Shown here one piece after another: positions 38,544-51,138 of a stretch of DNA of 64,000 nucleotides. The notes beneath the pieces are model-generated. The model had not been told where the DNA came from, ran no database searches, and was given only the letters and a program-made list of their open reading frames with translations. A program made the position numbers and the translations under genes. The stretch is from Siphonodentalium dalli (lineage: Eukaryota > Mollusca > Scaphopoda > Gadilida > Siphonodentaliidae), in assembly GCA_032622095.1 (NCBI GenBank), contig CP136064.1, forward strand, positions 558,001 to 622,000, in the 5' to 3' direction. Positions within the stretch are counted from its first letter, which is position 1, and each line of letters starts with the position of its first letter.

Positions 38544-40833
38544 TTACTTATGTCCCTTTAAGTTGAGATACATCTGTTCCTTTAAACATACATTTGCATT
38601 CCACCATGAAGATATATATTTTCTGCAGTCATTGTAAATGACAACCCGATTCGGATATGGCCAGATTTGACATGGCGCGGTATGGAGAAACATGCGCCAA
38701 ATTGAAAATATCCAACAGTACTCCACCATGGAACCAGTCTATAGCAGATACCCCTTAAAGTTGGTGACTGTGTTACTTATGTCCCTTTAAGTTGAGATAC
38801 ATCTGTTCCATTAAACATACATTTGCATTCCACCTTGAAGATATAAATTTTCTGCAGTCATTGTAAATGACAACCCGATTCGGATATGGCCAGATTTGAC
38901 ATGGCGCGGTATGGAGAAACATGCGCCAAATAGAAAATATCCAACCGTACTCCACCTTGGAACCAGTCTAAATCAGACACCTCTTTAAGTTGGTGACTGT
39001 GTTACTTATGTCCCTTTAAGTTGAGATACATCTGTTCCTTTAAACATACATTTGCATTCCAACATGAAGATATATATTTTCTGCAGTCATTGTAAATGAC
39101 AACCCGATTCGGATATGGCCAGATTTGACATGGCGCGGTATGGAGAAACATGCGCCAAATTGAAAATATCCAACCGTACTCCACCATGGAACCAGTCTAT
39201 AGCAGATACCCCTTTAAGTTGGTGACTGTGTTACTTATGTCCCTTTAAGTTGAGATACATCTGTTCCTTTAAACATACATTTGCATTCCAACATGAAGAT
39301 ATATATTTTCTGCAGTCATTGTAAATGACAACCCGATTCGGATATGGCCAGATTTGACATGGCGCGGTATGGAGAAACATGCGCCAAATTGAAAATATCC
39401 AACCGTACTCCACCATGGAACCAGTCTATAGCAGATACCCCTTTAAGTTGGTGACTGTGTTACTTATGTCCCTTTAAGTTGAGATACATCTGTTCCTTTA
39501 AACATACATTTGGTTTTCAACATGAAGATATTTATTTTCTGTAGTCATTGTAAATGACAACCCGATTCGGATATGGCCAGATTTGACATGGCGCGGTATG
39601 GAAAAACATGCGCCAAATTGAAAATATCCAACCGTACTCCACCATGGAACCAGTCTATAGCAGATACCCCTTAAAGTTGGTGACTGTGTTACTTATGTCC
39701 CTTTAAGTTGAGATACATCTGTTTCTTTAAACATACATTTGCATTCCAACATGAAGATATTTATTTTCTGTAGTCATTGTAAATGACAACCCGATTCGGA
39801 TATGGCCAGATTTGACATGGCACGGTGTGGAGAAACATGCGCCAAATAGAAAATATCCAACCGTACTCCACCATGGAACCAGTCTATAGCAGATACCCCT
39901 TAAAGTTGGTGACTGTGTTACTTATGTCCCTTTAAGTTGAGATACATCTGTTCCTTTAAACATACATTTGCATTCCAACATGAAGATATTTATTTTCTGT
40001 AGTCATTGTAAATGACAACCCGATTCGGATATGGCCAGATTTGACATGGCGCGGTAGGGAGAAACATGCGCCAAATTGAAAATATCCAACAGTACTCCAC
40101 CATGGAACCAGTCTATAGCAGATACCCCTTAAAGTTGGTGACTGTGTTACTTATGTCCCTTTAAGTTGAGATACATCTGTTTCTTTAAACATACATTTGC
40201 ATTCCAACATGAAGATATTTATTTTCTGTAGTCATTGTAAATGACAACCCGATTCGGATATGGCCAGATTTGACATGGCGCGGTATGGAGAAACATGCGC
40301 CAAATAGAAAATATCCAACCGTACTCCACCATGGAACCAGTCTATAGCAGATACCCCTTAAAGTTGGTAACTGTGTTACTTATGTCCCTTTAAGTTGAGA
40401 TACATCTGTTCCTTTAAACATACATTTGCATTCCAACATGAAGATATTTATTTTCTGTAGTCATTGTAAATGACAACCCGATTCGGATATGGCCAGATTT
40501 GACATGGCGCGGTATGGAGAAACATGCGCCAAATAGAAAATATCCAACCGTACTCCACCATGGAACCAGTCTAAATCAGACACCTCTTTAAGTTGGTGAC
40601 TGTGTTACTTATGTTCCTTTAAGTTGAGATACATCTGTTCCTTTAAACATACATTTGCATTCCAACATGAAGATATTTATTTTCTGTAGTCATTGTAAAT
40701 GACAACCCGATTCGGATATGGCCAGATTTGACATGGCGCGGTATGGAGAAACATGCGCAAAATTGAAAATATCCAACCATACTCCACCATGGAACCAGTC
40801 TATAGCAGATACCCCTTAAAGTTGGTGACGGTG
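38544..40833 (+). repeat. Right-zone HOR, 10 monomers (2290 bp)
   Basis: Order: A' B' C1 C2 D F' G H I J. A' has GCATTCCACC instead of the A mark TTTTCATT. B' (38773) has CCATTAAAC and CCACCTTGAAG, and also CCACCTTGG, which removes the NcoI site. J (40605) has CAACCATACTCC and keeps CATGGAACC. The length equals that of the 2290-bp unit at 7864, but the monomer composition is different, so this is coincidence rather than homology. Confidence 0.8.
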
Positions 40834-41749
40834 TTACTTATGTCCCTTTAAGTTGAGATACATCTGTTCCTTTAAACATACATTTGCATTCCACCATGAA
40901 GATATATATTTTCTGCAGTCATTGTAAATGACAACCCGATTCGGATATGGCCAGATTTGACATGGCGCGGTAGGGAGAAACATGCGCCAAATTGAAAATA
41001 TCCAACAGTACTCCACCATGGAACCAGTCTATAGCAGATACCCCTTAAAGTTGGTGACGGTGTTACTTATGTCCCTTTAAGTTGAGATACATCTGTTCCT
41101 TTAAACATACATTTGCATTCCACCATGAAGATATATATTTTCTGCAGTCATTGTAAATGACAACCCGATTCGGATATGGCCAGATTTGACATGGCGCGGT
41201 ATGGAGAAACATGCGCCAAATTGAAAATATCCAACAGTACTCCACCATGGAACCAGTCTATAGCAGATACCCCTTAAAGTTGGTGACTGTGTTACTTATG
41301 TCCCTTTAAGTTGAGATACATCTGTTCCATTAAACATACATTTGCATTCCACCTTGAAGATATAAATTTTCTGCAGTCATTGTAAATGACAACCCGATTC
41401 GGATATGGCCAGGTTTGACATGGCGCGGTATGGAGAAACATGCGCCAAGTAGAAAATATCCAACCGTACTCCACCATGGAACCATTCTAAATCAGACACC
41501 TCTTTAAGTTGGTGACTGTGTTACTTATGTCCCTTTAAGTTGAGATACATCTGTTCCTTTAAACATACATTTGCATTCCAACATGAAGATATATATTTTC
41601 TGCAGTCATTGTAAATGACAACCCGATTCGGATATGGCCAGATTTGACATGGCGCGGTATGGAGAAACATGCGCCAAATTGAAAATATCCAACCGTACTC
41701 CACCATGGAACCAGTCTATAGCAGATACCCCTTTAAGTTGGTGACGGTG
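40834..41749 (+). repeat. Four-monomer block A' A' B' C1 (916 bp)
   Basis: Two A' monomers stand side by side. The first (40834) carries GGTAGGG. They are followed by B' (41292, with GCCAGGTTTGAC) and C1 (41521). The last three monomers are repeated directly in the next block. Confidence 0.8.
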
Positions 41750-42436
41750 TTACTTATGTCCCTTTAAGTTGAGATACATCTGTTCCTTTAAACATACATT
41801 TGCATTCCACCATGAAGATATATATTTTCTGCAGTCATTGTAAATGACAACCCGATTCGGATATGGCCAGATTTGACATGGCGCGGTATGGAGAAACATG
41901 CGCCAAATTGAAAATATCCAACAGTACTCCACCATGGAACCAGTCTATAGCAGATACCCCTTAAAGTTGGTGACTGTGTTACTTATGTCCCTTTAAGTTG
42001 AGATACATCTGTTCCATTAAACATACATTTGCATTCCACCTTGAAGATATAAATTTTCTGCAGTCATTGTAAATGACAACCCGATTCGGATATGGCCAGG
42101 TTTGACATGGCGCGGTATGGAGAAACATGCGCCAAGTAGAAAATATCCAACCGTACTCCACCATGGAACCATTCTAAATCAGACACCTCTTTAAGTTGGT
42201 GACTGTGTTACTTATGTCCCTTTAAGTTGAGATACATCTGTTCCTTTAAACATACATTTGCATTCCAACATGAAGATATATATTTTCTGCAGTCATTGTA
42301 AATGACAACCCGATTCGGATATGGCCAGATTTGACATGGCGCGGTATGGAGAAACATGCGCCAAATTGAAAATATCCAACCGTACTCCACCATGGAACCA
42401 GTCTATAGCAGATACCCCTTTAAGTTGGTGACTGTG
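41063..42436 (+). repeat. 687-bp tandem duplication of A' B' C1
   Basis: Monomers 41063, 41292 and 41521 recur at 41750, 41979 and 42208. Both B' copies share four uncommon states (CCATTAAAC, CCACCTTG, GCCAGGTTTGAC, CCAAGTAG). Only the copy boundaries differ. This small recent duplication shows that exchange can act on three-monomer units. Confidence 0.85.
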
Positions 42437-45400
42437 TTACTTATGTCCCTTTAAGTTGAGATACATCTGTTCCTTTAAACATACATTTGCATTCCAACAT
42501 GAAGATATATATTTTCTGCATTCATTGTAAATGACAACCCGATTCGGATATGGCCAGATTTGACATGGCGCGGTATGGAGAAACATGCGCCAAATTGAAA
42601 ATATCCAACCGTACTCCACCATGGAACCAGTCTATAGCAGATACCCCTTTAAGTTGGTGACTGTGTTACTTATGTCCCTTTAAGTTGAGATACATCTGTT
42701 CCTTTAAACATACATTTGCTTTTCAACATGAAGATATTTATTTTCTGTAGTCATTGTAAATGACAACCCGATTCGGATATGGCCAGATTTGACATGGCGC
42801 GGTATGGAAAAACATGCGCCAAATTGAAAATATCCAACCGTACTCCACCATGGAACCAGTCTATAGCAGATACCCCTTAAAGTTGGTGACTGTGTTACTT
42901 ATGTCCCTTTAAGTTGAGATACATCTGTTTCTTTAAACATACATTTGCATTCCAACATGAAGATATTTATTTTCTGTAGTCATTGTAAATGACAACCCGA
43001 TTCGGATATGGCCAGATTTGACATGGCACGGTGTGGAGAAACATGCGCCAAATAGAAAATATCCAACCGTACTCCACCATGGAACCAGTCTATAGCAGAT
43101 ACCCCTTAAAGTTGGTGACTGTGTTACTTATGTCCCTTTAAGTTGAGATACATCTGTTCCTTTAAACATACATTTGCATTCCAACATGAAGATATTTATT
43201 TTCTGTAGTCATTGTAAATGACAACCCGATTCGGATATGGCCAGATTTGACATGGCGCGGTATGGAGAAACATGCGCCAAATAGAAAATATCCAACCGTA
43301 CTCCACCATGGAACCAGTCTATAGCAGATACCCCTTAAAGTTGGTAACTGTGTTACTTATGTCCCTTTAAGTTGAGATACATCTGTTCCTTTAAACATAC
43401 ATTTGCATTCCAACATGAAGATATTTATTTTCTGTAGTCATTGTAAATGACAACCCGATTCGGATATGGCCAGATTTGACATGGCGCGGTATGGAGAAAC
43501 ATGCGCCAAATAGAAAATATCCAACCGTACTCCACCATGGAACCAGTCTAAATCAGACACCTCTTTAAGTTGGTGACTGTGCTACTTATGTTCCTTTAAG
43601 TTGAGATACATCTGTTCCTTTAAACATACATTTGCATTCCAACATGAAGATATTTATTTTCTGTAGTCATTGTAAATGACAACCCGATTCGGATATGGCC
43701 AGATTTGACATGGCGCGGTATGGAGAAACATGCGCAAAATTGAAAATATCCAACCGTACTCCACCATGTAACCAGTCTATAGCAGATACCCCTTAAAGTT
43801 GGTGACGGTGTTACTTATGTCCCTTTAAGTTGAGATACATCTGTTCCTTTAAACATACATTTGCATTCCAACATGAAGATATATATTTTCTGCAGTCATT
43901 GTAAATGACAACCCGATTCGGATATGGCCAGATTTGACATGGCGCGGTATGGAGAAACATGCGCCAAATTGAAAATATCCAACCGTACTCCACCATGGAA
44001 CCAGTCTATAGCAGATACCCCTTAAAGTTGGTGACTGTGTTACTTATGTCCCTTTAAGTTGAGATACATCTGTTCCTTTAAACATACATTTGCATTCCAA
44101 CATGAAGATATATATTTTCTGCAGTCATTGTAAATGACAACCCGATTCGGATATGGCCAGATTTGACATGGCGCGGTATGGAGAAACAAGCGCCAAATTG
44201 AAAATATCCAACCGTACTCCACCATGGAACCAGTCTATAGCAGATACCCCTTAGAGTTGGTGACTGTGTTACTTATGTCCCTTTAAGTTGAGATACATCT
44301 GTTTCTTTAAACATACATTTGCATTCCACCATGAAGATATATATTTTCTGCAGTCATTGTAAATGACAACCCGATTCGGATAGGGCCAGATTTGACATGA
44401 CGCGGTATGGAGAAACATGCGCCAAATTGAAAATATCCAACCGTACTCCACCATGGAACCAGTCTATATCAGACACCCCTTTAAGTTGGTGACTGTGTTA
44501 CTTATGTCCCTTTAAGTTGAGATACATCTGTTCCTTTAAACATACATTTGCATTCCACCATGAAGATATATATTTTCTGCAGTCATTGTAAATGACAACC
44601 CGATTCGGATATGGCCAGATTTGACATGGCGCGGTATGGAGAAACATGCGCCAAATTGAAAATATCCAACCGTACTCCACCATGGAACCAGTCTATAGCA
44701 GATACCCCTTTAAGTTGGTGACTGTGTTGCTTATGTCCCTTTAAGTTGAGATACATCTGTTCCTTTAAACATACATTTGCATTCCAACATGAAGATATTT
44801 ATTTTCTGTAGTCATTGTAAATGACAACCCGATTCGGATATGGCCAGATTTGACATGGCGCGGTATGGAGAAACATGCGCCAAATTGAAAATATCCAACC
44901 GTACTCCACCATGGAACCAGTCTATAGCAGATACCCCTTAAAGTTGGTGACTGTGTTACTTATGTCCCTTTAAGTTGAGATACATCTGTTCCTTTAAACA
45001 TACATTTGCATTCCAACATGAAGATATTTATTTTCTGTAGTCATTGTAAATGACAACCCGATTCGGATATGGCCAGATTTGACATGGCGCGGTATGGAGA
45101 AACATGCGCCAAATTGAAAATATCCAACAGTACTCCACCATGGAACCAGTCTATAGCAGATACCCCTTAAAGTTGGTGACTGTGTTACTTATGTCCCTTT
45201 AAGTTGAGATACATCTGTTCCTTTAAACATACATTTGCATTCCAACATGAAGATATTTAATTTCTGTAGTCATTGTAAATGACAACCCGATTCGGATATG
45301 GCCAGATTTGACATGGCGCGGTATGGAGAAACATGCGCCAAATAGAAAATATCCAACCGTACTCCACCATGGAACCAGTCTATAGCAGATACCCCTTAAA

Positions 45401-48161
45401 GTTGGTGACTGTGTTACTTATGTCCCTTTAAGTTGAGATACATCTGTTCCTCTAAACATACATTTGCATTCCAACATGAAGATACTTATTTTCTGTAGTC
45501 ATTGTAAATGACAACCCGATTCAGATATGGCCAGATTTGACATGGCGCGGTATGGAGAAACATGCGCCAAGTAGAAAATATCCAACCGTACTCCACCATG
45601 GAACCAGTCTAAATCAGACACCTCTTTAAGTTGGTGAATGTGTTACTTATGTCCCTTTAAGTTGAGATACATCTGTTCCTTTAAACATACATTTGCATTC
45701 CAACATGAAGATATTTATTTTCTGCAGTCATTGTAAATGACAACCCGATTCGGATATGGCCAGATTTGACATGGCGCGGTATGGAGAAACATGCGCCAAA
45801 TTGAAAATATCCAACCGTACTCCACCATGGAACCAGTCTATAGCAGATACCCCTTAAAGTTGGTGACTGTGTTACTTATGTCCCTTTAAGTTGAGATACA
45901 TCTGTTCCTTTAAACATACATTTGCATTCCACCATGAAGATATATATTTTCTGCAGTCATTGTAAATGACAACCCGATTCGGATAGGGCCAGATTTGACA
46001 TGGCGCGGTATGGAGAAACATGCGCCAAATAGAAAATATCCAACCGTACTCCACCATGGAACCAGTCTATAGCAGATACCCCTTTAAGTTGGTGACTGTG
46101 TTACTTATGTCCCTTTAAGTTGAGATACATCTGTTCCTTTAAACATACATTTGCATTCCACCATGAAGATATATATTTTCTGCAGTCATTGTAAATGACA
46201 ACCCGATTCGGATATGGCCAGATTTGACATGGCGCGGTATGGAGAAACATGCGCCAAATTGAAAATATCCAACCGTACTCCACCATGGAACCAGTCTATA
46301 GCAGATACCCCTTTAAGTTGGTAACTGTGTTACTTATGTCCCTTTAAGTTGAGATACATCTGTTCCTTTAAACATACATTTGCTTTCCAACATGAAGATA
46401 TTTATTTTCTGTAGTCATTGTAAATGACAACCCGATTCGGATATGGCCAGATTTGACATGGCGCGGTATGGAAAAACATGCGCCAAATTGAAAATATCCA
46501 ACCGTACTCCACCATGGAACCAGTCTATAGCAGATACCCCTTAAAGTTGGTGACTGTGTTACTTATGTCCCTTTAAGTTGAGATACATCTGTTCCTTTAA
46601 ACATACATTTGCATTCCAACATGAAGATATTTATTTTCTGTAGTCATTGTAAATGACAACCCGATTCGGATATGGCCAGATTTGACATGGCGCGGTATGG
46701 AGAAACATGCGCCAAATAGAAAATATCCAACCGTACTCCACCATGGAACCAGTCTATAGCAGATACCCCTTAAAGTTGGTGACTGTGTTACTTATGTCCC
46801 TTTAAGTTGAGATACATCTGTTCCTTTAAACATACATTTGCATTCCAACATGAAGATATTTATTTTCTGTAGTCATTGTAAATGACAACCCGATTCGGAT
46901 ATGGCCAGATTAGACATGGCGCGGTATGGAGAAACATGCGCCAAATAGAAAATATCCAACCGTACTCCACCATGGAACCAGTCTAAATCAGACACCTCTT
47001 TAAGTTGGTGACTGTGTTACTTATGTTCCTTTAAGTTGAGATACATCTGTTCCATTAAACATACATTTGCATTCCAACATGAAGATATATATTTTCTGCA
47101 GTCATTGTAAATGACAACCCGATTCGGATATGGCCAGATTTGACATGGCGCGGTATGGAGAAACATGCGCCAAATTGAAAATATCCAACCGTACTCCACC
47201 ATGGAACCAGACTATAGCAGATACCCCTTTAAGTTGGTGACTGTGTTACTTATGTCCCTTTAAGTTGAGATACATCTGTTCCTTTAAACATACATTTGCT
47301 TTCCAACATGAAGATATTTATTTTCTGTAGTCATTGTAAATGACAACCCGATTCGGATATGGCCAGATTTGACATGGCGCGGTATGGAAAAACATGCGCC
47401 AAATTGAAAATATCCAACCGTACTCCACCATGGAACCAGTCTATAGCAGATACCCCTTAAAGTTGGTGACTGTGTTACTTATGTCCCTTTAAGTTGAGAT
47501 ACATCTGTTCCTTTAAGCATACATTTGCATTCCAACATGAAGATATTTATTTTCTGTAGTCATTGTAAATGACAACCCGATTCGGATATGGCCAGATTTG
47601 ACATGGCGCAGTATGGAGAAACATGCGCCAAATTGAAAATATCCAACAGTACTCCACCATGGAACCAGTCTATAGCAGATACCCCTTAATGTTGGTGACT
47701 GTGTTACTTATGTTCCTTTAAGTTGAGATACATCTGTTTCTTTAAACATACATTTGCATTCCAACATGAAGATATTTATTTTCTGTAGTCATTGTAAATG
47801 ACAACCCGATTCGGATATGGCCAGATTTGACATGGCGCGGTATGGAGAAACATGCGCCAAATAGAAAATATCCAACCGTACTCCACCATGGAACCAGTCT
47901 ATAGCAGATACCCCTTAAAGTTGGTGACTGTGTTACTTATGTCCCTTTAAGTTGAGATACATCTGTTCCTTTAAACATACATTTGCATTCCAACATGAAG
48001 ATATTTATTTTCTGTAGTCATTGTAAATGACAACCCGATTCGGATATGGCCAGATTTCACATGACGCGGTAGGGAGAAACATGCGCCAAATTGAAAATAT
48101 CCAACAGTACTCCACCATGGAACCAGTCTATAGCAGATACCCCTTAAAGTTGGTGACGGTG
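41750..48161 (+). repeat. Right-zone HOR block, 28 monomers (6412 bp)
   Basis: Order: A' B' C1 C2 D F', a CAAATAG monomer (43124), I J K L M' N O P Q R, mixed monomers (45643, 45872), N D, three mixed monomers (46559, 46788, 47017), then D E F'' G/T. M' (44269) is full length with GTAAATGAC, unlike left-zone M. E (47475) has TTTAAGCATAC and GCGCAGTATGG. G/T (47933) has GATTTCACATGACG. Several of these marks recur exactly in the block from 51139. Confidence 0.78.
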
Positions 48162-50222
48162 TTACTTATGTCCCTTTAAGTTGAGATACATCTGTTCCTT
48201 TAAACATACATTTGCATTCCACCATGAAGATATTTATTTTCTGCAGTCATTGTAAATGACAACCCGATTCGGATATGGCCAGATTTGACATGGCGCGGTA
48301 TGGAGAAACATGCGCCAAATTGAAAATATCCAACAGTACTCCACCATGGAACCAGTCTATAGCAGATACCCCTTAAAGTTGGTGACTGTGTTACTTATGT
48401 CCCTTTAAGTTGAGATACATCTGTTCCTTTAAACATACATTTGCATTCCACCATGAAGATATATATTTTCTGCAGTCATTGTAAATGACAACCCGATTCG
48501 GATATGGCCAGATTTGACATGGCGCGGAATGGAGAAACATGCGCCAAGTAGAAAATATCCAACCGTACTCCACCATGGAACCATTCTAAATCAGACACCT
48601 CTTTAAGTTGGTGACTGTGTTACTTATGTCCCTTTAAGTTGAGATACATCTGTTCCTTTAAACATACATTTGCATTCCAACATGAAGATATTTATTTTCT
48701 GCAGTCATTGTAAATGACAACCCGATTCGGATATGGCCAGATTTGACATGGCGCGGTATGTAGAAACATGCGCAAAATTGAAAATATCCAACTGTACTCC
48801 ACCATGTAACCAGTCTATAGCAGATACCCCTTCAAGTTGGTGACGGTGTTACTTATGTCCCTTTAAGTTGAGATACATCTGTTCCTTTAAACATTCATTT
48901 GCATTCCACCATGAAGATATATATTTTCTGCAGTCATTGTAAATGACAACCCGATTCGGATATGGCCAGATTTGACATGGCGCGGTATGGAGAAACATGC
49001 GCCAAATTGAAAATATCCAACCGTACTCCACCATGTAACCAGTCTATAGCAGATACCCCTTAAAGTTGGTGACGGTGTTACTTATGTCCCTTTAAGTTGA
49101 GATACATCTGTTCCTTTAAACATACATTTGCATTCCAACATGAAGATATATATTTTCTGCAGTCATTGTAAATGACAACCCGATTCGGATATGGCCAGAT
49201 TTGACATGGCGCGGTATGGAGAAACATGCGCCAAATTGAAAATATCCAACCGTACTCCACCATGGAACCAGTCTATAGCAGATACCCCTTAAAGTTGGTG
49301 ACTGTGTTACTTATGTCCCTTTAAGTTGAGATACATCTGTTCCTTTAAACATATATTTGCATTCCACCATGAAGATATATATTTTCTGCAGTCATTGTAA
49401 ATGACAACCCGATTCGGATAGGGCCAGATTTGACATGGCGCGGTATGGAGAAACATGCGCCAAATTGAAAATATCCAACCGTACTCCACCATGTAACCAG
49501 TCTATAGCAGATACTCCTTTAAGTTGGTGACTGTGTTACTTATGTCCCTTTAAGTTGAGATACATCTGTTCCTTTAAACATACATTTGCATTCCACCATG
49601 AAGATATATATTTTCTGCAGTCATTGTAAATGACAACCCGATTCGGATATGGCCAGATTTGACATGGCGCGGTATGGAGAAACATGCGCCAAATTGAAAA
49701 TATCCAACAGTACTCCACCATGGAACCAGTCTATAGCAGATACCCCTTTAAGTTGGTGACTGTGTTACTTATGTCCCTTTAAGTTGAGATACATCTGTTC
49801 CTTTAAACATACATTTGCTTTCCAACATGAAGATATTTATTTTCTGTAGTCATTGTAAATGACAACCCGATTCGGATATGGCCAGATTTGACATGGCGCG
49901 GTAGGGAGAAACATGCGCCAAATTGAAAATATCCAACAGTACTCCACCATGGAACCAGTCTATAGCAGATACCCCTTAAAGTTGGTGACTGTGTTACTTA
50001 TGTCCCTTTAAGTTGAGATACATCTGTTTCTTTAAACATACATTTGCATTCCAACATGAAGATATTTATTTTCTGTAGTCATTGTAAATGACAACCCGAT
50101 TCGGATATGGCCAGATTTGACATGACGCGGTAGGGAGAAACATGCGCCAAATTGAAAATATCCAACAGTACTCCACCATGGAACCAGTCTATAGCAGATA
50201 CCCCTTAAAGTTGGTGACGGTG
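48162..50222 (+). repeat. Nine-monomer unit A' B'' S' U K V A' D/E T (2061 bp), copy 1
   Basis: Diagnostic states are S' with GTATGTAGAAAC (48620), U with ACATTCATTTG (48849), V with ACATATATTTG and GATACTCC (49307), and a D/E hybrid with GCTTTCC and GGTAGGG (49765). The same nine monomers recur at 55261-57321. Private differences in this copy include GCGGAATGG (about 48528) and CAACTGTACTCC (about 48800). Confidence 0.83.
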
Positions 50223-51138
50223 TTACTTATGTCCCTTTAAGTTGAGATACATCTGTTCCTTTAAACATACATTTGCATTCCACCATGAAGATATATATTT
50301 TCTGCAGTCATTGTAAATGACAACCCGATTCGGATATGGCCAGATTTGACATGGCGCGGTATGGAGAAACATGCGCCAAATTGAAAATATCCAACAGTAC
50401 TCCACCATGGAACCAGTCTATAGCAGATACCCCTTAAAGTTGGTGACTGTGTTACTTATGTCCCTTTAAGTTGAGATACATCTGTTCCTTTAAACATACA
50501 TTTGCATTCCACCATGAAGATATATATTTTCTGCAGTCATTGTAAATGACAACCCGATTCGGATATGGCCAGATTTGACATGGCGCGGTATGGAGAAACA
50601 TGCGCCAAGTAGAAAATATCCAACCGTACTCCACCATGGAACCATTCTAAATCAGACACCTCTTTAAGTTGGTGACTGTGTTACTTATGTCCCTTTAAGT
50701 TGAGATACATCTGTTCCTTTAAACATACATTTGCATTCCAACATGAAGATATATATTTTCTGCAGTCATTGTAAATGACAACCCGATTCGGATATGGCCA
50801 GATTTGACATGGCGCGGTATGGAGAAACATGCGCCAAATTGAAAATATCCAATTGTACTCCACCATGGAACCAGTCTATAGCAGATACCCCTTTAAGTTG
50901 GTGACTGTGTTACTTATGTCCCTTTAAGTTGAGATACATCTGTTTCTTTAAACATACATTTGCATTCCAACATGAAGATATTTATTTTCTGTAGTCATTG
51001 TAAATGACAACCCGATTCGGATATGGCCAGATTTGACATGACGCGGTAGGGAGAAACATGCGCCAAATTGAAAATATCCAACAGTACTCCACCATGGAAC
51101 CAGTCTATAGCAGATACCCCTTAAAGTTGGTGACGGTG
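50223..51138 (+). repeat. Four-monomer unit A' B'' C'' T (916 bp)
   Basis: This short unit returns to A' after only four monomers. C'' (50681) has CAATTGTACTCC, a private change that removes the CpG there. T (50910) has TTTCTTT and GACATGACGCGGTAGGG. Confidence 0.8.

Noticed and set aside
38544-40833. Second copy of the 2290-bp left-zone unit (equal length to 7864-10153)
   Set aside because: The lengths agree because both contain ten monomers, but the monomer types differ (A' B' C1 C2 D F' G H I J against A B C1 N O P Q R S T).
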